64,000 bases of DNA from Streptomyces sp. NRRL F-2664 (GTDB taxonomy: Bacteria > Actinomycetota > Actinomycetes > Streptomycetales > Streptomycetaceae): assembly GCF_000719345.1 (NCBI RefSeq), contig NZ_JOFX01000005.1, forward strand, positions 248,001-312,000, given 5' to 3'. Positions within the stretch are counted from its first letter, which is position 1; every line of letters starts with the position of its first letter. The notes under the pieces were generated by a model, which was not told the DNA's origin, searched no databases, and saw nothing but the letters and a program-made list of their open reading frames with translations. The translations under genes were made by a program, and so were the position numbers. This document shows, piece by piece, positions 7,357 to 16,768 of the stretch.

Positions 7357-9224
7357 GGCGCCGTGATCGGCTGGAGCGGGCGGACGGCGACCCGGCGCCC
7401 CGCTCGCTGGCCGAGTTCCTCGCCCGGGTAGGCGTCCGCGACCGCTACCGCCACTACGACCTCGGCGCCGCCGAGGCCCGGTTGCTGCGCGCCACACCGC
7501 ACCCGCACGTCCCGCACCGGGCCCGGCGCCCGGCCGCCCACGGCTGGAGCGACCCGGTCCACGACCGCCCGCTCGACGCCGAGCGGGCCCGGCGCGACCT
7601 CAAGGCGGTCTGCCTGGCCCTGGTGTGCGAACCCGATGCGCCCGCCCACCTGAACTCCTTCACCGCGCTGCGCACCGACCTGTCCGGCGCCGTCGTCTTC
7701 GGCTGCCTCCTCCACCTCGCCGGGATGCGCGAAGGCGCCCGCTTCTGGTGGCAGTTCGCCGCCGCGTCCGGGAGCGCGAAGGCCGCCGCGGCCGCCTACT
7801 GCCTCTTCCTCGACCACTCCCGGCGCGGCGAGCACCACGACGCCCGGCACTGGGCGCGCGAGCTGGGCCGCCGCGGCTTCCGGCCGACGGGCCGGCGCGA
7901 CCTGCGGGAGATCCGGCTGTGCGCGCAGGCTGCAGTGCTGCGCTACGTGGACCAGTGCGACGACCCCGACCTCGGCCCGGTGCCGCTGCCGCGGCCGGGG
8001 CTGTCGGGCGCGCTGAGCGCGTTCCAGCCGCCTCCCGTCACGGTCGTCGCGCCGGTGGCGGCGGCCCGGCCGGCCACCGGGCCGCTGCGCCACCCGGCGC
8101 TGACGGCCGCGGCGCGCCGGACCGTCGTACAGGGCGGCACGGGCGAGGCCCTGGCCGAGGCCCGCCGGGCCCTGGCGGTCGTACGCGTCCTGGAGCAGCA
8201 CCCGCTCGGCGTCCGGGCCGCCCAGCTCGCACGTGAGTCGGGGCTCGCGGAGGCGGAGCTGCGGCCGCTGCTGGCGATGCTGTGCGAGGAGGAGTACGCG
8301 GACCGGCCGGGGGCCGGCGTGTACGGGCGTGGCCCGGCCCTGGACCGGCTCGCGGCCGCCGGCGGCCAGGGGCTGGCCGGCCAGCTGCACCGCACGCTCT
8401 CCCTGGCCCGGGACAGCGCGGGCGCCGCCGTGTACCTCAGCCGGTATGCGGGGGGCGAGGTCCACATCACGCAGATGGCGGCCGGGCCGGCGACCCCGCC
8501 GGTCCAGGAGTGGGTCGACTTCCGGGACGCCGCGCACGCCAGCGCGGTGGGCAAGTGCCTGCTGACCCAGCTCGACCACGACCGCCGCGCCGACCACGTG
8601 GCCCGGCACCGGCCCGCCCGGCTCACGCCGCAGACCATCACCGACAGCCGGGCCCTGTTCACGGCACTGGACGCGGTCGCTCCGGGGGCGCCCGTCTTCG
8701 ACCTGCTCGAATACTCCCCCGGGGTCGTCTGCTCGGCGGTTCCCCTGGCCACGGGGGGCGTCGCGGGCAGCCTCGCGCTGTCGCTGCCGGCGACCCACGC
8801 GCACCGACTGCGCTCGGCCACCGAGACCCTGCGGCGCAAGGCCGTACCGGTCCTGCTGGCCCTGCTGCTGACCGGCGCGATCCCGCCTGACGCCCCGCCC
8901 GCGCCCGCCGCCGGACCGGACTGCGCATCGGAGCGGCGCGGAACCCGCCCCGCCGACCGGCCGGAGCCGCTGCGGGCTCCGGTGACGCCGGAGACCCTGC
9001 GCCACCTCCGGCGGCTCTTCCGCACCCCGCTCGCCGAGGCCGCGGCCGCGGCCGCGGCGCAGGGTCCGCACCTGGTCAGCGACACCACGGCCGGGGCGGC
9101 GTACCTCTTCGACGCGGCCCCTGCGGGGGACGACGCCCCCCGACTGTCCCTGCCCCATACCTTCACGTCGGTGACCCCGGGCAGCCTGATCCGCCCCACG
9201 GGCCTGGTGGTCCTGGGCACGTGA
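7353..9224 (+). CDS. Large composite protein with IclR-type winged helix and effector domain
   Basis: 623 aa, overlapping the sigma gene by 4 nt. Residues about 70-185 are a helical, TPR-like region (LSGAVVFGCLLHLAGMREGA; AAAYCLFLDH). A winged-helix segment follows at about 265-335 (ALAVVRVLEQHPLGVRAAQL), then an IclR-like effector domain at about 345-515 (SAVGKCLLTQL, YSPGVVCSAVPL). A further 100 residues at the C-terminus are not recognisable. IclR proteins usually have about 250 aa, so both extensions are unusual. Probable role: transcriptional regulator or sigma-linked modulator acting with the upstream sigma factor (inference). Confidence 0.65.
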   Translation: MRRRDRLERADGDPAPRSLAEFLARVGVRDRYRHYDLGAAEARLLRATPHPHVPHRARRPAAHGWSDPVHDRPLDAERARRDLKAVCLALVCEPDAPAHLNSFTALRTDLSGAVVFGCLLHLAGMREGARFWWQFAAASGSAKAAAAAYCLFLDHSRRGEHHDARHWARELGRRGFRPTGRRDLREIRLCAQAAVLRYVDQCDDPDLGPVPLPRPGLSGALSAFQPPPVTVVAPVAAARPATGPLRHPALTAAARRTVVQGGTGEALAEARRALAVVRVLEQHPLGVRAAQLARESGLAEAELRPLLAMLCEEEYADRPGAGVYGRGPALDRLAAAGGQGLAGQLHRTLSLARDSAGAAVYLSRYAGGEVHITQMAAGPATPPVQEWVDFRDAAHASAVGKCLLTQLDHDRRADHVARHRPARLTPQTITDSRALFTALDAVAPGAPVFDLLEYSPGVVCSAVPLATGGVAGSLALSLPATHAHRLRSATETLRRKAVPVLLALLLTGAIPPDAPPAPAAGPDCASERRGTRPADRPEPLRAPVTPETLRHLRRLFRTPLAEAAAAAAAQGPHLVSDTTAGAAYLFDAAPAGDDAPRLSLPHTFTSVTPGSLIRPTGLVVLGT

Positions 9225-9255
9225 GGGAAGGGAGCAGTGTCGCAGCAACACGAAG

Positions 9256-9284
9256 AGGAGCCCCACACTGTGCGTGGGGCTCCT
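9256..9284 (+). terminator. Strong hairpin terminator
   Basis: AGGAGCCCCAC (9256-9266) pairs perfectly with GTGGGGCTCCT (9274-9284) around a 7-nt loop, 32 nt after the sigma/IclR operon, followed by GCTGGTTGTGT. Confidence 0.85.
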
Positions 9285-9441
9285 GCTGGTTGTGTCCGAC
9301 CGACGGTTTCCGCCGGCCTGCAGCTTTGCGGCGCCCCGCATCCCAAGTTCCCGCGTCATGCAAGATCGCTTCGAACGTTGCTGTCAGGCCAGGCGGTGGC
9401 CTCGGACGTCCCGGCGGCGGCTCGGTTTCGCGCATGCGGAC

Positions 9442-9462
9442 AGCGGTCATTACCGCTCGGTA
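9442..9462. promoter_or_regulatory. Overlapping dyads upstream of the LuxR gene
   Basis: AGCGGT (9442-9447) mirrors ACCGCT (9452-9457), and TACCG (9451-9455) mirrors CGGTA (9458-9462), so two inverted repeats share one arm. They lie 140 bp before the LuxR start, just before the relatively AT-rich CATACCATTACAT, a possible promoter. The rest of the 9285-9602 gap shows no gene. Confidence 0.35.
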
Positions 9463-9602
9463 GCACGCATACCATTACATGAACGGTGTCCAGACCAGGC
9501 TTTCACACCGCCCACCAACGGAGATGCCGCCAGGTCGTCTGGTTCCGCGAGGACGCGGAGCCGTCGGGTGCTGGGGAGGTACCGAGAAACGGGGGGTGCG
9601 GC

Positions 9603-12353
9603 ATGCATCGGCGGGTCCTACTGGGGCGCGAGACGGAGCGTCGCACGCTGACCGCTCTGGTAGAGCAGGGGGCCGCCGGTTCGGGCGGCGCTACGGTGAT
9701 CACCGGGGCGCCGGGGATCGGCAAGTCGGCACTGGTCGCGGAGGCCGCGGGCGCGGCAGCACGCGGCGGGACCCGTGTGATCACCGCTGTGGGGGTCCAG
9801 TCGGAGGAAGACCTGCCCTGTGCAGGCCTGCACCAGTTGGTTCACCAACTGAGAGACGGAATCGACGACTTGCCGGGACGTCAGCGCACCGCGCTGCTCG
9901 CGGCCGTCGGGCTCGTCGACGAGGCCGTACCCGATCTGTACCTCGTCGGCTTGGCCGCGCTGACCCTGCTGACGGACGCGGCGTCGAAGGCGCCGCTGCT
10001 GGTGGTCGTCGAGGACGCCCACTGGATGGACCGTGCCAGCATCGATGTGCTCGGGTTCGTGGCGCGGCGGATCGAATCCGACCCCCTCGTTCTGATCGCC
10101 GTCACCCGGCGCCTCGACGACCGCCTCAGCAGTGCCGGCCTGCCTGTGCTGCACCTGGGCCCGCTGACGGACGAGGTGTCCGGGGAGGTACTGGACGCAG
10201 TGGCCCCCGGACTGGGACAGCAGGTCAGACGGCGGCTGTTGGAGGAGGCCGCCGGGAACCCCCTGGCGCTGACCGAGTTGCCGGTCGCGCTGCAGTCGGT
10301 CGGCGGGGCGTACGCGCTCCATCCGGGCCCGCTGCCGCTGACCGCGCGGCTGGAGCGGACGTTCACGGCACGGGTCTCCCGCCTGCCGGCCGACACCCGC
10401 GCGGTCCTGCTTCTCTCGGCCCTCAATGGTGACGGGACGATGGAGGAATGCCTCGACGCGGCGGCCCGGATGCTCGGGACGGCGGTCGACGTCGGTGTTT
10501 TCGAGGCGGCGATCGCTGCGGGCCTGGTGGAGGCCCAGGGGCTGGCCTTCAGACACCCCCTCGTCCGCTCGGCGATGCACCACGCCGCCACCGCCGTGGA
10601 GCGCCAGGCCGCGCACGCCGCGCTGGCCGCCGCGCTCCAGGGGCAGCCCGATCGGCAGGCATGGCACCATGCCGCCGCCACCGCCGGTCTCGACGAGAGA
10701 GTGGCACGGGATCTGGACTCCACTGCCGGCAGAGCCCTGCGGCGAGGCGGTGTCGCCGCAGCTCTCGCCGCGCTGAGGCGGGCGGCGGAGCTGACGAAGG
10801 ACCCCTCCGCACGGGCGGACCGGCTGCTCCGGGCGGCGGAGCTCGCACTGGAGTCGGGCCAAGGAGATGTCGCGACGCATCTGCTGTCCCAGGCGCGCTC
10901 CCTGGACCTTTCGGCCCGGGACCACGGCCGCGCGGCCTGGGTCAGCATCGCTCTGGCCGAGGGGACGCGGGGCGAGGGCGCCGCGACCGCCGAGCTGGCC
11001 GAGCTGGCGGTCGAGATCGCCGCCGACGGCGAGCCGGCACTGGGGCTGCGCATGCTGTGGAGCGCGGTCCTGCAGTGCTTCTGGGGAGAGCCGGGCCCGG
11101 CCGCCCGCGAGCGGGTCGCCGCCGCTGCCGACCGGATGCCTGTGCCTGCCGACAACGCCGACCTGGTCGCTCTGCGGGCGTACTCGGCGCCGGTCGAGCG
11201 TGGGGAAGGGGCTGTGGAGGGCCTGGCGAGTCAGCTGGAGCGCTCATCGGAGAACGCGGAGGGGGACCAGCTCCTGGGCGCCGCCGCCGTGACCGTGGGC
11301 GCTCCCGCCCTGGCGAGCCGGTTGACGGCGAGGTCGCTGGACGCCCTGCGAGCGCAAGGCAGGCTGTCGATGCTGGCCCGCGCCCTCTGCGTCCAGGCAG
11401 GGAGCGCCGCACGGCTGGGTGACGTGCGCGCTGCTTCCCTCGCCGCGGAGGAGGCCGCGTCGCTCGCCCGCGAGACCGGTCAGCCTCTTGTGCACGCGAT
11501 GGTGAATGCCATCCGCGCGCAGCTGGCCGCCATCAGCGGCGACCCCGCGGCAGAGGAATGGGCGGCGGAAGCCGAACGCGAGGCCCTTCCCAGCGGAGGG
11601 CGCCCGGTGCTGGCCATCATGCAGATGGCGCGCGGGCAGGCGGCCCTCTGCCAGGGCCGCTACGGCGACGCGTTCGGCCACCTGCACCGCGTCTTCGACC
11701 CGGCCGACCCCGCCTTCCACTCCTGGCTGCGCTTCTACGCGGTCGCGGAGCTGGTCGAGGCGGCGGTGCGCAGCGAATCCGCGGAGGTGGCACGCGACAT
11801 CATGCGGGAGCTGACCCCGCTCGGGGAATCGACGTCTTCGCCCGCCCTCCTCTGCGGGTTGCGACTGGGCCGGGCCCTGTTGAGCCCGCAGGATGCCGCC
11901 GAGCCGCTGTACAGGGCGGCCCTCGACGCCGTCCCCACGGACTGGCCGTTCGAGGGGGCGCGGGCACGCCTTGCCCTGGGCGAGTGGCTGCGGCGTCACC
12001 GGCGGCCCGCGGAGTCCCGCGTCGCCCTGCAGGCCGCACGCGAGATCTTCGACGCCCTCGGCGCGTCGGCATGGGCGGAGCGGGCACGGCAGGAGCTGCG
12101 CGCCGCGGGCGCCTCGTCCCCGCGCCAGGATCCGGCCGCGGTCGATCGGCTGACCTCGACCGAGCTGCATGTCGCCCAGCTCGCCGCGCAGGGTCTGACG
12201 AACCGGGAGATCGGCGAGCGGTTGTACGTCTCGCCCCGGACGGTGAGCACCCATCTCCAGCGGATGTTCCCCAAACTGGGGGTCACGTCCCGCGGCGAAC
12301 TCGCCGCGGTGCTCGGCGGCACGACGACGTACCCCGAAAGCGCAGCGTCATGA
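9603..12353 (+). CDS. LuxR-family (LAL-type) ATP-binding transcriptional regulator
   Basis: 916 aa. ATG start with a G-rich ribosome site; an in-frame ATG 39 codons upstream lacks one. Residues 35-42 are the Walker A motif GAPGIGKS and about 132-138 the Walker B LLVVVED followed by AHWMD, giving a STAND/AAA ATPase head. Residues 380-840 are helical TPR-like repeats. The C-terminus (about 855-911) is a LuxR helix-turn-helix (LTSTELHVAQLAAQGLTNRE, then VSPRTVSTHLQRMF). Size and order match LAL (large ATP-binding LuxR) regulators, which often activate linked catabolic or secondary-metabolite genes. It precedes a hydrolase-Dps-hydrolase group on the same strand, but a 129-nt gap with its own -10-like TAGGTT (12429-12434) suggests separate transcription. 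Confidence 0.92.
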   Translation: MHRRVLLGRETERRTLTALVEQGAAGSGGATVITGAPGIGKSALVAEAAGAAARGGTRVITAVGVQSEEDLPCAGLHQLVHQLRDGIDDLPGRQRTALLAAVGLVDEAVPDLYLVGLAALTLLTDAASKAPLLVVVEDAHWMDRASIDVLGFVARRIESDPLVLIAVTRRLDDRLSSAGLPVLHLGPLTDEVSGEVLDAVAPGLGQQVRRRLLEEAAGNPLALTELPVALQSVGGAYALHPGPLPLTARLERTFTARVSRLPADTRAVLLLSALNGDGTMEECLDAAARMLGTAVDVGVFEAAIAAGLVEAQGLAFRHPLVRSAMHHAATAVERQAAHAALAAALQGQPDRQAWHHAAATAGLDERVARDLDSTAGRALRRGGVAAALAALRRAAELTKDPSARADRLLRAAELALESGQGDVATHLLSQARSLDLSARDHGRAAWVSIALAEGTRGEGAATAELAELAVEIAADGEPALGLRMLWSAVLQCFWGEPGPAARERVAAAADRMPVPADNADLVALRAYSAPVERGEGAVEGLASQLERSSENAEGDQLLGAAAVTVGAPALASRLTARSLDALRAQGRLSMLARALCVQAGSAARLGDVRAASLAAEEAASLARETGQPLVHAMVNAIRAQLAAISGDPAAEEWAAEAEREALPSGGRPVLAIMQMARGQAALCQGRYGDAFGHLHRVFDPADPAFHSWLRFYAVAELVEAAVRSESAEVARDIMRELTPLGESTSSPALLCGLRLGRALLSPQDAAEPLYRAALDAVPTDWPFEGARARLALGEWLRRHRRPAESRVALQAAREIFDALGASAWAERARQELRAAGASSPRQDPAAVDRLTSTELHVAQLAAQGLTNREIGERLYVSPRTVSTHLQRMFPKLGVTSRGELAAVLGGTTTYPESAAS

Positions 12354-13316
<963 letters not shown>

Positions 13317-13350
13317 GAGCCGGCGCCTGTCACGAAAGGACCGCACTCCT

Positions 13351-13824
13351 GTGCCGGTTGTGAACAACCCTCTGTCGCAGCGCGACCGCGAGACCGCGGG
13401 AGCGGTGCTGCAGGCGACCCTGGCCGACCTGCTCGGCCTGTCCCTGGTGGCCAAGCAGGCCCACTGGAATGTGTACGGCCCGCGCTTCCGCTCGGTCCAC
13501 CTCCAGCTCGACGAGGCCGCCACCGTCGCCCGGAACCACGCCGACACGGTGGCCGAGCGCGCGGCCGCCCTGGGCGTCAGCCCGGACGGACGGGCCGGGA
13601 CCATCGCGAAGGCCAGTGGCGTGCCCGCCTTTCCGCCGGGCTGGACCAAGGACGGCGACGCCGTCGATGCCTTGGTGCACGCGCTCTCCGCCGTGACCGA
13701 AAGGCTGCGTGAGCGCATCGTCGTGATGGGCCCGGTGGATGTCGTCACCGAGGACCTCCTCGTTGGGCTGACGGCTGATCTCGAGAAGCAGAGCTGGATG
13801 TTCCAGGCGGAGAACCGGGTCTGA
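13351..13824 (+). CDS. Dps-family ferritin-like DNA-binding/iron-storage protein
   Basis: 157 aa from GTG; AAGGA lies about 10 nt upstream. The Dps signature is present: KQAHWNVYGPRFRSVHLQLDE (ferroxidase His, Asp and Glu at the subunit interface) with a four-helix bundle pattern and a final EKQSWMFQAENR. Dps dodecamers oxidise Fe(II) with peroxide, store iron and protect DNA. There is no long Lys-rich tail, so DNA binding may be weak. Lies between two hydrolases in a probable operon; the next gene starts immediately at its stop. Confidence 0.92.
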   Translation: MPVVNNPLSQRDRETAGAVLQATLADLLGLSLVAKQAHWNVYGPRFRSVHLQLDEAATVARNHADTVAERAAALGVSPDGRAGTIAKASGVPAFPPGWTKDGDAVDALVHALSAVTERLRERIVVMGPVDVVTEDLLVGLTADLEKQSWMFQAENRV

Positions 13825-13838
13825 TGGGGGAGAAGAGC

Positions 13839-14984
13839 ATGGGTGTCGAGGGCACGAGCACCGACCGGTTCGAGCCGGTACGGGCGGCGCTGGTGGCACA
13901 CCTCGAAGCCGGCGAGGAGTTGGGGGCGTCGATCGCCGTCGATGTGGACGGGGTCATGGAAGTCGATCTCTGGGGTGGCCACGCGGACGCGGCGCGGACC
14001 GTTCCGTGGCACCGGGACACGTTGGTGAGCATGTGGTCGACCACGAAGACCCTCACCAATCTCGCGGCTCTCGTCCTCGTCGACCGGGGCGCGCTGGATC
14101 TGCACCGCCCGGTCGCGCACTACTGGCCCGAGTTCGCCGCCCAGGGAAAGGAGCACATCGAGGTGCGGCACGTTCTGGCCCACACCTCGGGACTCTCCGG
14201 CTGGGAGCAGCCCTTCTCCATGGAGGATCTCTATGACCGGCCCACTGCGAGTGCCCGGCTGGCCGCGCAGGCACCCTGGTGGGAGCCGGGCTCCGCATCC
14301 GGCTACCACGTCCAGACCCAGGGGCAGTTGGTGGGAGAGCTCGTCCGGCGGGTCAGCGGCCGCAGCCTGACAGAGTTCGTCGCCACCGAGATCGCCGAGC
14401 CGGCGCAGGCTGATGTCCAGATCGGCGCGCGACGGGCCGACTGGCCGCGTATCGCCGATCTGGTGGCCCCCTCGCAGCCAGGCGGTATACCCACGGGTCT
14501 TGATCCCGAGGGGATCTTCACCAGGACGCTGCTCGGAAGCCCCGCGCGCGACGAGCACGTCGACACCCCGCAGTGGCGCTCCGCCGAACTCGGAGCCGTC
14601 AACGGACACGGCAACGCACGTGGCCTGGCCCGAGCGCTCTCCGTCGTCTCGCGGCGCGGCCAGGTCAACGGCCACCGGCTTCTCTCCGAGAAGACGGTGG
14701 ACAAGGTGTTCGACGTCCAAGCCGACGGAGTCGACCTGTTCCTGGGCGTCCCCGTCCGCTGGGGCATCGGCTACGCGCTCGCCGATCCGAGGACGATGCC
14801 GCACATGCCCACCGGGAGAATCTGCTTCTGGGTCGGCAGGGGCGGGTCGATCGTCATGATGGACCTCGACCGGCGCGTCACGTTCTCGTACACGATGAAC
14901 CGGGTGGGCGACGGGCTCCTCGGTTCGGAGCGCACGCACAACTACCTCAGGCATGTCTACGAAGTCCTGGAGGGTACCGGCTGA
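13839..14984 (+). CDS. Serine hydrolase of the beta-lactamase (class C/EstB) family
   Basis: 381 aa. ATG at 13839 preferred because GGGGGAG lies 6 nt upstream; an in-frame ATG at 13824 overlaps the Dps stop. The SxxK motif STTK is at 67-70, the second conserved Tyr motif is SGYHV near 150, and HVLAHTSGLSGW is the family block. No signal peptide, so probably a cytoplasmic esterase or peptidase-like enzyme rather than an antibiotic-hydrolysing beta-lactamase. Likely the third gene of the hydrolase-Dps operon, which ends in a strong hairpin. Confidence 0.88.
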   Translation: MGVEGTSTDRFEPVRAALVAHLEAGEELGASIAVDVDGVMEVDLWGGHADAARTVPWHRDTLVSMWSTTKTLTNLAALVLVDRGALDLHRPVAHYWPEFAAQGKEHIEVRHVLAHTSGLSGWEQPFSMEDLYDRPTASARLAAQAPWWEPGSASGYHVQTQGQLVGELVRRVSGRSLTEFVATEIAEPAQADVQIGARRADWPRIADLVAPSQPGGIPTGLDPEGIFTRTLLGSPARDEHVDTPQWRSAELGAVNGHGNARGLARALSVVSRRGQVNGHRLLSEKTVDKVFDVQADGVDLFLGVPVRWGIGYALADPRTMPHMPTGRICFWVGRGGSIVMMDLDRRVTFSYTMNRVGDGLLGSERTHNYLRHVYEVLEGTG

Positions 14985-15026
14985 GGTGTGGCCGTAGGCT
15001 CCCCGCGGGGGAGCCTCCGCCACACC
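14985..15026 (+). terminator. Two-tier hairpin terminator
   Basis: Outer stem GGTGTGGC/GCCACACC and inner stem GGCTCCCC/GGGGAGCC around a GCG loop, beginning immediately after the serine hydrolase stop. The following 15027-15244 gap has no gene and should contain the promoter of the secreted hydrolase. Confidence 0.85.
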
Positions 15027-15244
15027 GCCGAACGCGCCGGCAACCGCCTCAAGGCAGGAACGCGCGTGTGCGGCCGTCATCCGCCTGGAGGGGAGCTCGC
15101 TCCCTCATCCGGCTCACGCGGCGTAGTCGGACGCCCGTCAATCACGTACCGGCGAAACGACCCGGGCCCCGTTCCCCGACGCACCCAGCTGCCTCGCCTT
15201 TCGGGCCGTCGAGCACCATTCATCGAACAAGAGGGATTTCACCC

Positions 15245-16084
15245 ATGCGCAAGACCCACCTCGTTCGTCCGGGCAGCAGATCCGTACTGCTCGGTGTCAC
15301 CGCGGCCGTCGGACTGTCCGTCGCCGCCGTCACCCTGCCCGCTGCGGCAGACGCCACGCCCCACCGCCCCGAACGTCCGACGATCGTGCTGGAACACGGA
15401 GCGTTCGCCGATGCCGCGAGCTGGGACGGTGTCGTCGCCCGGCTGCAGCGCGCGGGCTACCCGGTGGTGTCCGCCGCCAACCCGCTGCGTGGTCCGGCGA
15501 GCGATGCCGCTTACCTGCGCAGCGTCCTCGACCACATCGACGGGCCCGTGGTCCTGGTCGGCCACTCCTACGGCGGCACCGTCATCAGCCAGGCCGCTGC
15601 GGGCCTCGAAGGCAAGGTGAAGGCACTGGTCTACATCGCGGCGTTCCTGCCGGACGAGGGCGAGAGCTCGATCGGACTGACGGACAAGTTCCCCGGCAGC
15701 ACCCTCGGCCAAGCCGTCGAGTCCGTCCCCTACGTCCTGCCTGGCGGTGATCAGGGCGCGGACGTGTTCATCAAGCCGGAGAAGTTCCGCAGCCAGTTCG
15801 CCGCAGACGTGCCGAAGGACAAGGCCGGGCTCATGGCTGCGGGGCAACGTCCGATCGCTGCCGCCGCTCTGGAGGAGAAGTCCACCCAGGCCGCCTGGAA
15901 GACGATCCCCTCCTGGTCACTGGTGACCACGGAGGACCGCAACATCCCAGTGGCTGCCCAGCGCTTCATGTCGGCCCGCGCCCATGCCCGCACGACGACC
16001 ATCGACGCGTCACACGCGGTATCCGTATCCCGCCCCGAGGCCGTCACCCGCATCGTCGAGCAGGCGGCCCGCACGGTCCGATGA
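15245..16084 (+). CDS. Secreted alpha/beta hydrolase
   Basis: 279 aa. A typical signal peptide spans residues 1 to about 36 (basic MRKTHLVRPGSR, then hydrophobic LLGVTAAVGLSVAAVTLPAA, cleavage near ADA). The mature enzyme has the nucleophile Ser108 in GHSYGGT, an acid in TTEDRNIP and a base in DASHAVSVS. The sequence resembles small salicylate-esterase/HNL-like hydrolases often annotated only as alpha/beta hydrolase; substrate unknown. Monocistronic, with its own upstream region. Confidence 0.88.
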   Translation: MRKTHLVRPGSRSVLLGVTAAVGLSVAAVTLPAAADATPHRPERPTIVLEHGAFADAASWDGVVARLQRAGYPVVSAANPLRGPASDAAYLRSVLDHIDGPVVLVGHSYGGTVISQAAAGLEGKVKALVYIAAFLPDEGESSIGLTDKFPGSTLGQAVESVPYVLPGGDQGADVFIKPEKFRSQFAADVPKDKAGLMAAGQRPIAAAALEEKSTQAAWKTIPSWSLVTTEDRNIPVAAQRFMSARAHARTTTIDASHAVSVSRPEAVTRIVEQAARTVR

Positions 16085-16315
16085 CCGAGGGCCCCGCCCT
16101 GTCGCTCATCGCACGTCCCCGCAGAGCGGGTCTGTGCGGGTTCGGGTGACGGGCTGGCCTGCCCCGCCTCCGCGGTTCCGGTTCTGGTGACCGAACCTCT
16201 TCCATCCTGTGCCGGAGGGCGAAAGGGGCTGGCCCCCCCCGGGGGGTACCTCCCCGACCCCACACCCGGCACTTGGCCCCTCCCACCTCTGCACCTCGCC
16301 TGAGCAGCGCAAACG

Positions 16316-16350
16316 AATCCGGCCCCCCGCCAACGGCGGGGGGCCGGATT
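16316..16350 (+). terminator. 16-bp perfect hairpin
   Basis: AATCCGGCCCCCCGCC pairs with GGCGGGGGGCCGGATT around an AAC loop. It sits 230 nt past the secreted hydrolase; the sequence between holds short G/C-runs but no gene. Probably terminates rightward transcripts and backs up the tRNA terminator. Confidence 0.75.
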
Positions 16351-16369
16351 ACGTTCGCCATAAACAACA

Positions 16370-16408
16370 GAGCCGGTCAAAGCGACATCGTGTCGCTTTG
16401 ACCGGCTC
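16370..16408 (-). terminator. 18-bp perfect hairpin downstream of tRNA-Leu
   Basis: GAGCCGGTCAAAGCGACA pairs with TGTCGCTTTGACCGGCTC around TCG. On the minus strand it lies 18 nt after the tRNA CCA and is followed by TGTTGTTTATGG, a T-rich tail. Only 19 nt separate it from the previous hairpin. Confidence 0.85.
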
Positions 16409-16426
16409 CATTTGGTCGGTTGACCC

Positions 16427-16514
16427 TGGTGTCCGAGGGGGGACTTGAACCCCCACGCCCGATAAAGGGCACTAGCACCTCAAGCTAGCGCGTCTGCCAT
16501 TCCGCCACCCGGAC
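16427..16514 (-). tRNA. tRNA-Leu (anticodon GAG)
   Basis: Full cloverleaf of a long-variable-arm tRNA. The acceptor stem GTCCGGG pairs with CTCGGAC (one G.U), the 3' end has discriminator A and an encoded CCA. The anticodon stem CTAGC/GCTAG encloses TTGAGGT, giving anticodon GAG for CUC/CUU codons. The T-arm reads GGGGGTTCAAGTCCCCC. Leu identity is supported by the class II variable arm (TGCCCTTTATCGGGCG). Confidence 0.97.
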
Positions 16515-16768
16515 CGGTGGTCGGCCCCGGTTTCCCGCGGCGACATGGACAACCATAGCAAAGGATCGGCGGGGCTCCGACCAATTGAACGGGCGACGGC
16601 AGTCCGCCACGCCGTGCTGACCTGCGGGCATACCCGAACGAGGTCGACGGGACGGTGCGTCTCGTCGAGGGCCGGGCGCTTTCGGTCCCACGGATGTCGG
16701 GATCCGGGTGGACAGCGGGGTGCCCGGAGCGGTCGGATGGCTGCGCACACGTCCGGGGGGAGCCGCGC

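Noticed and set aside
13839..14984. A true antibiotic-resistance beta-lactamase
   Set aside because: The protein has the SxxK serine-hydrolase motif but no signal peptide and matches EstB-type esterases better than secreted class A or C enzymes.
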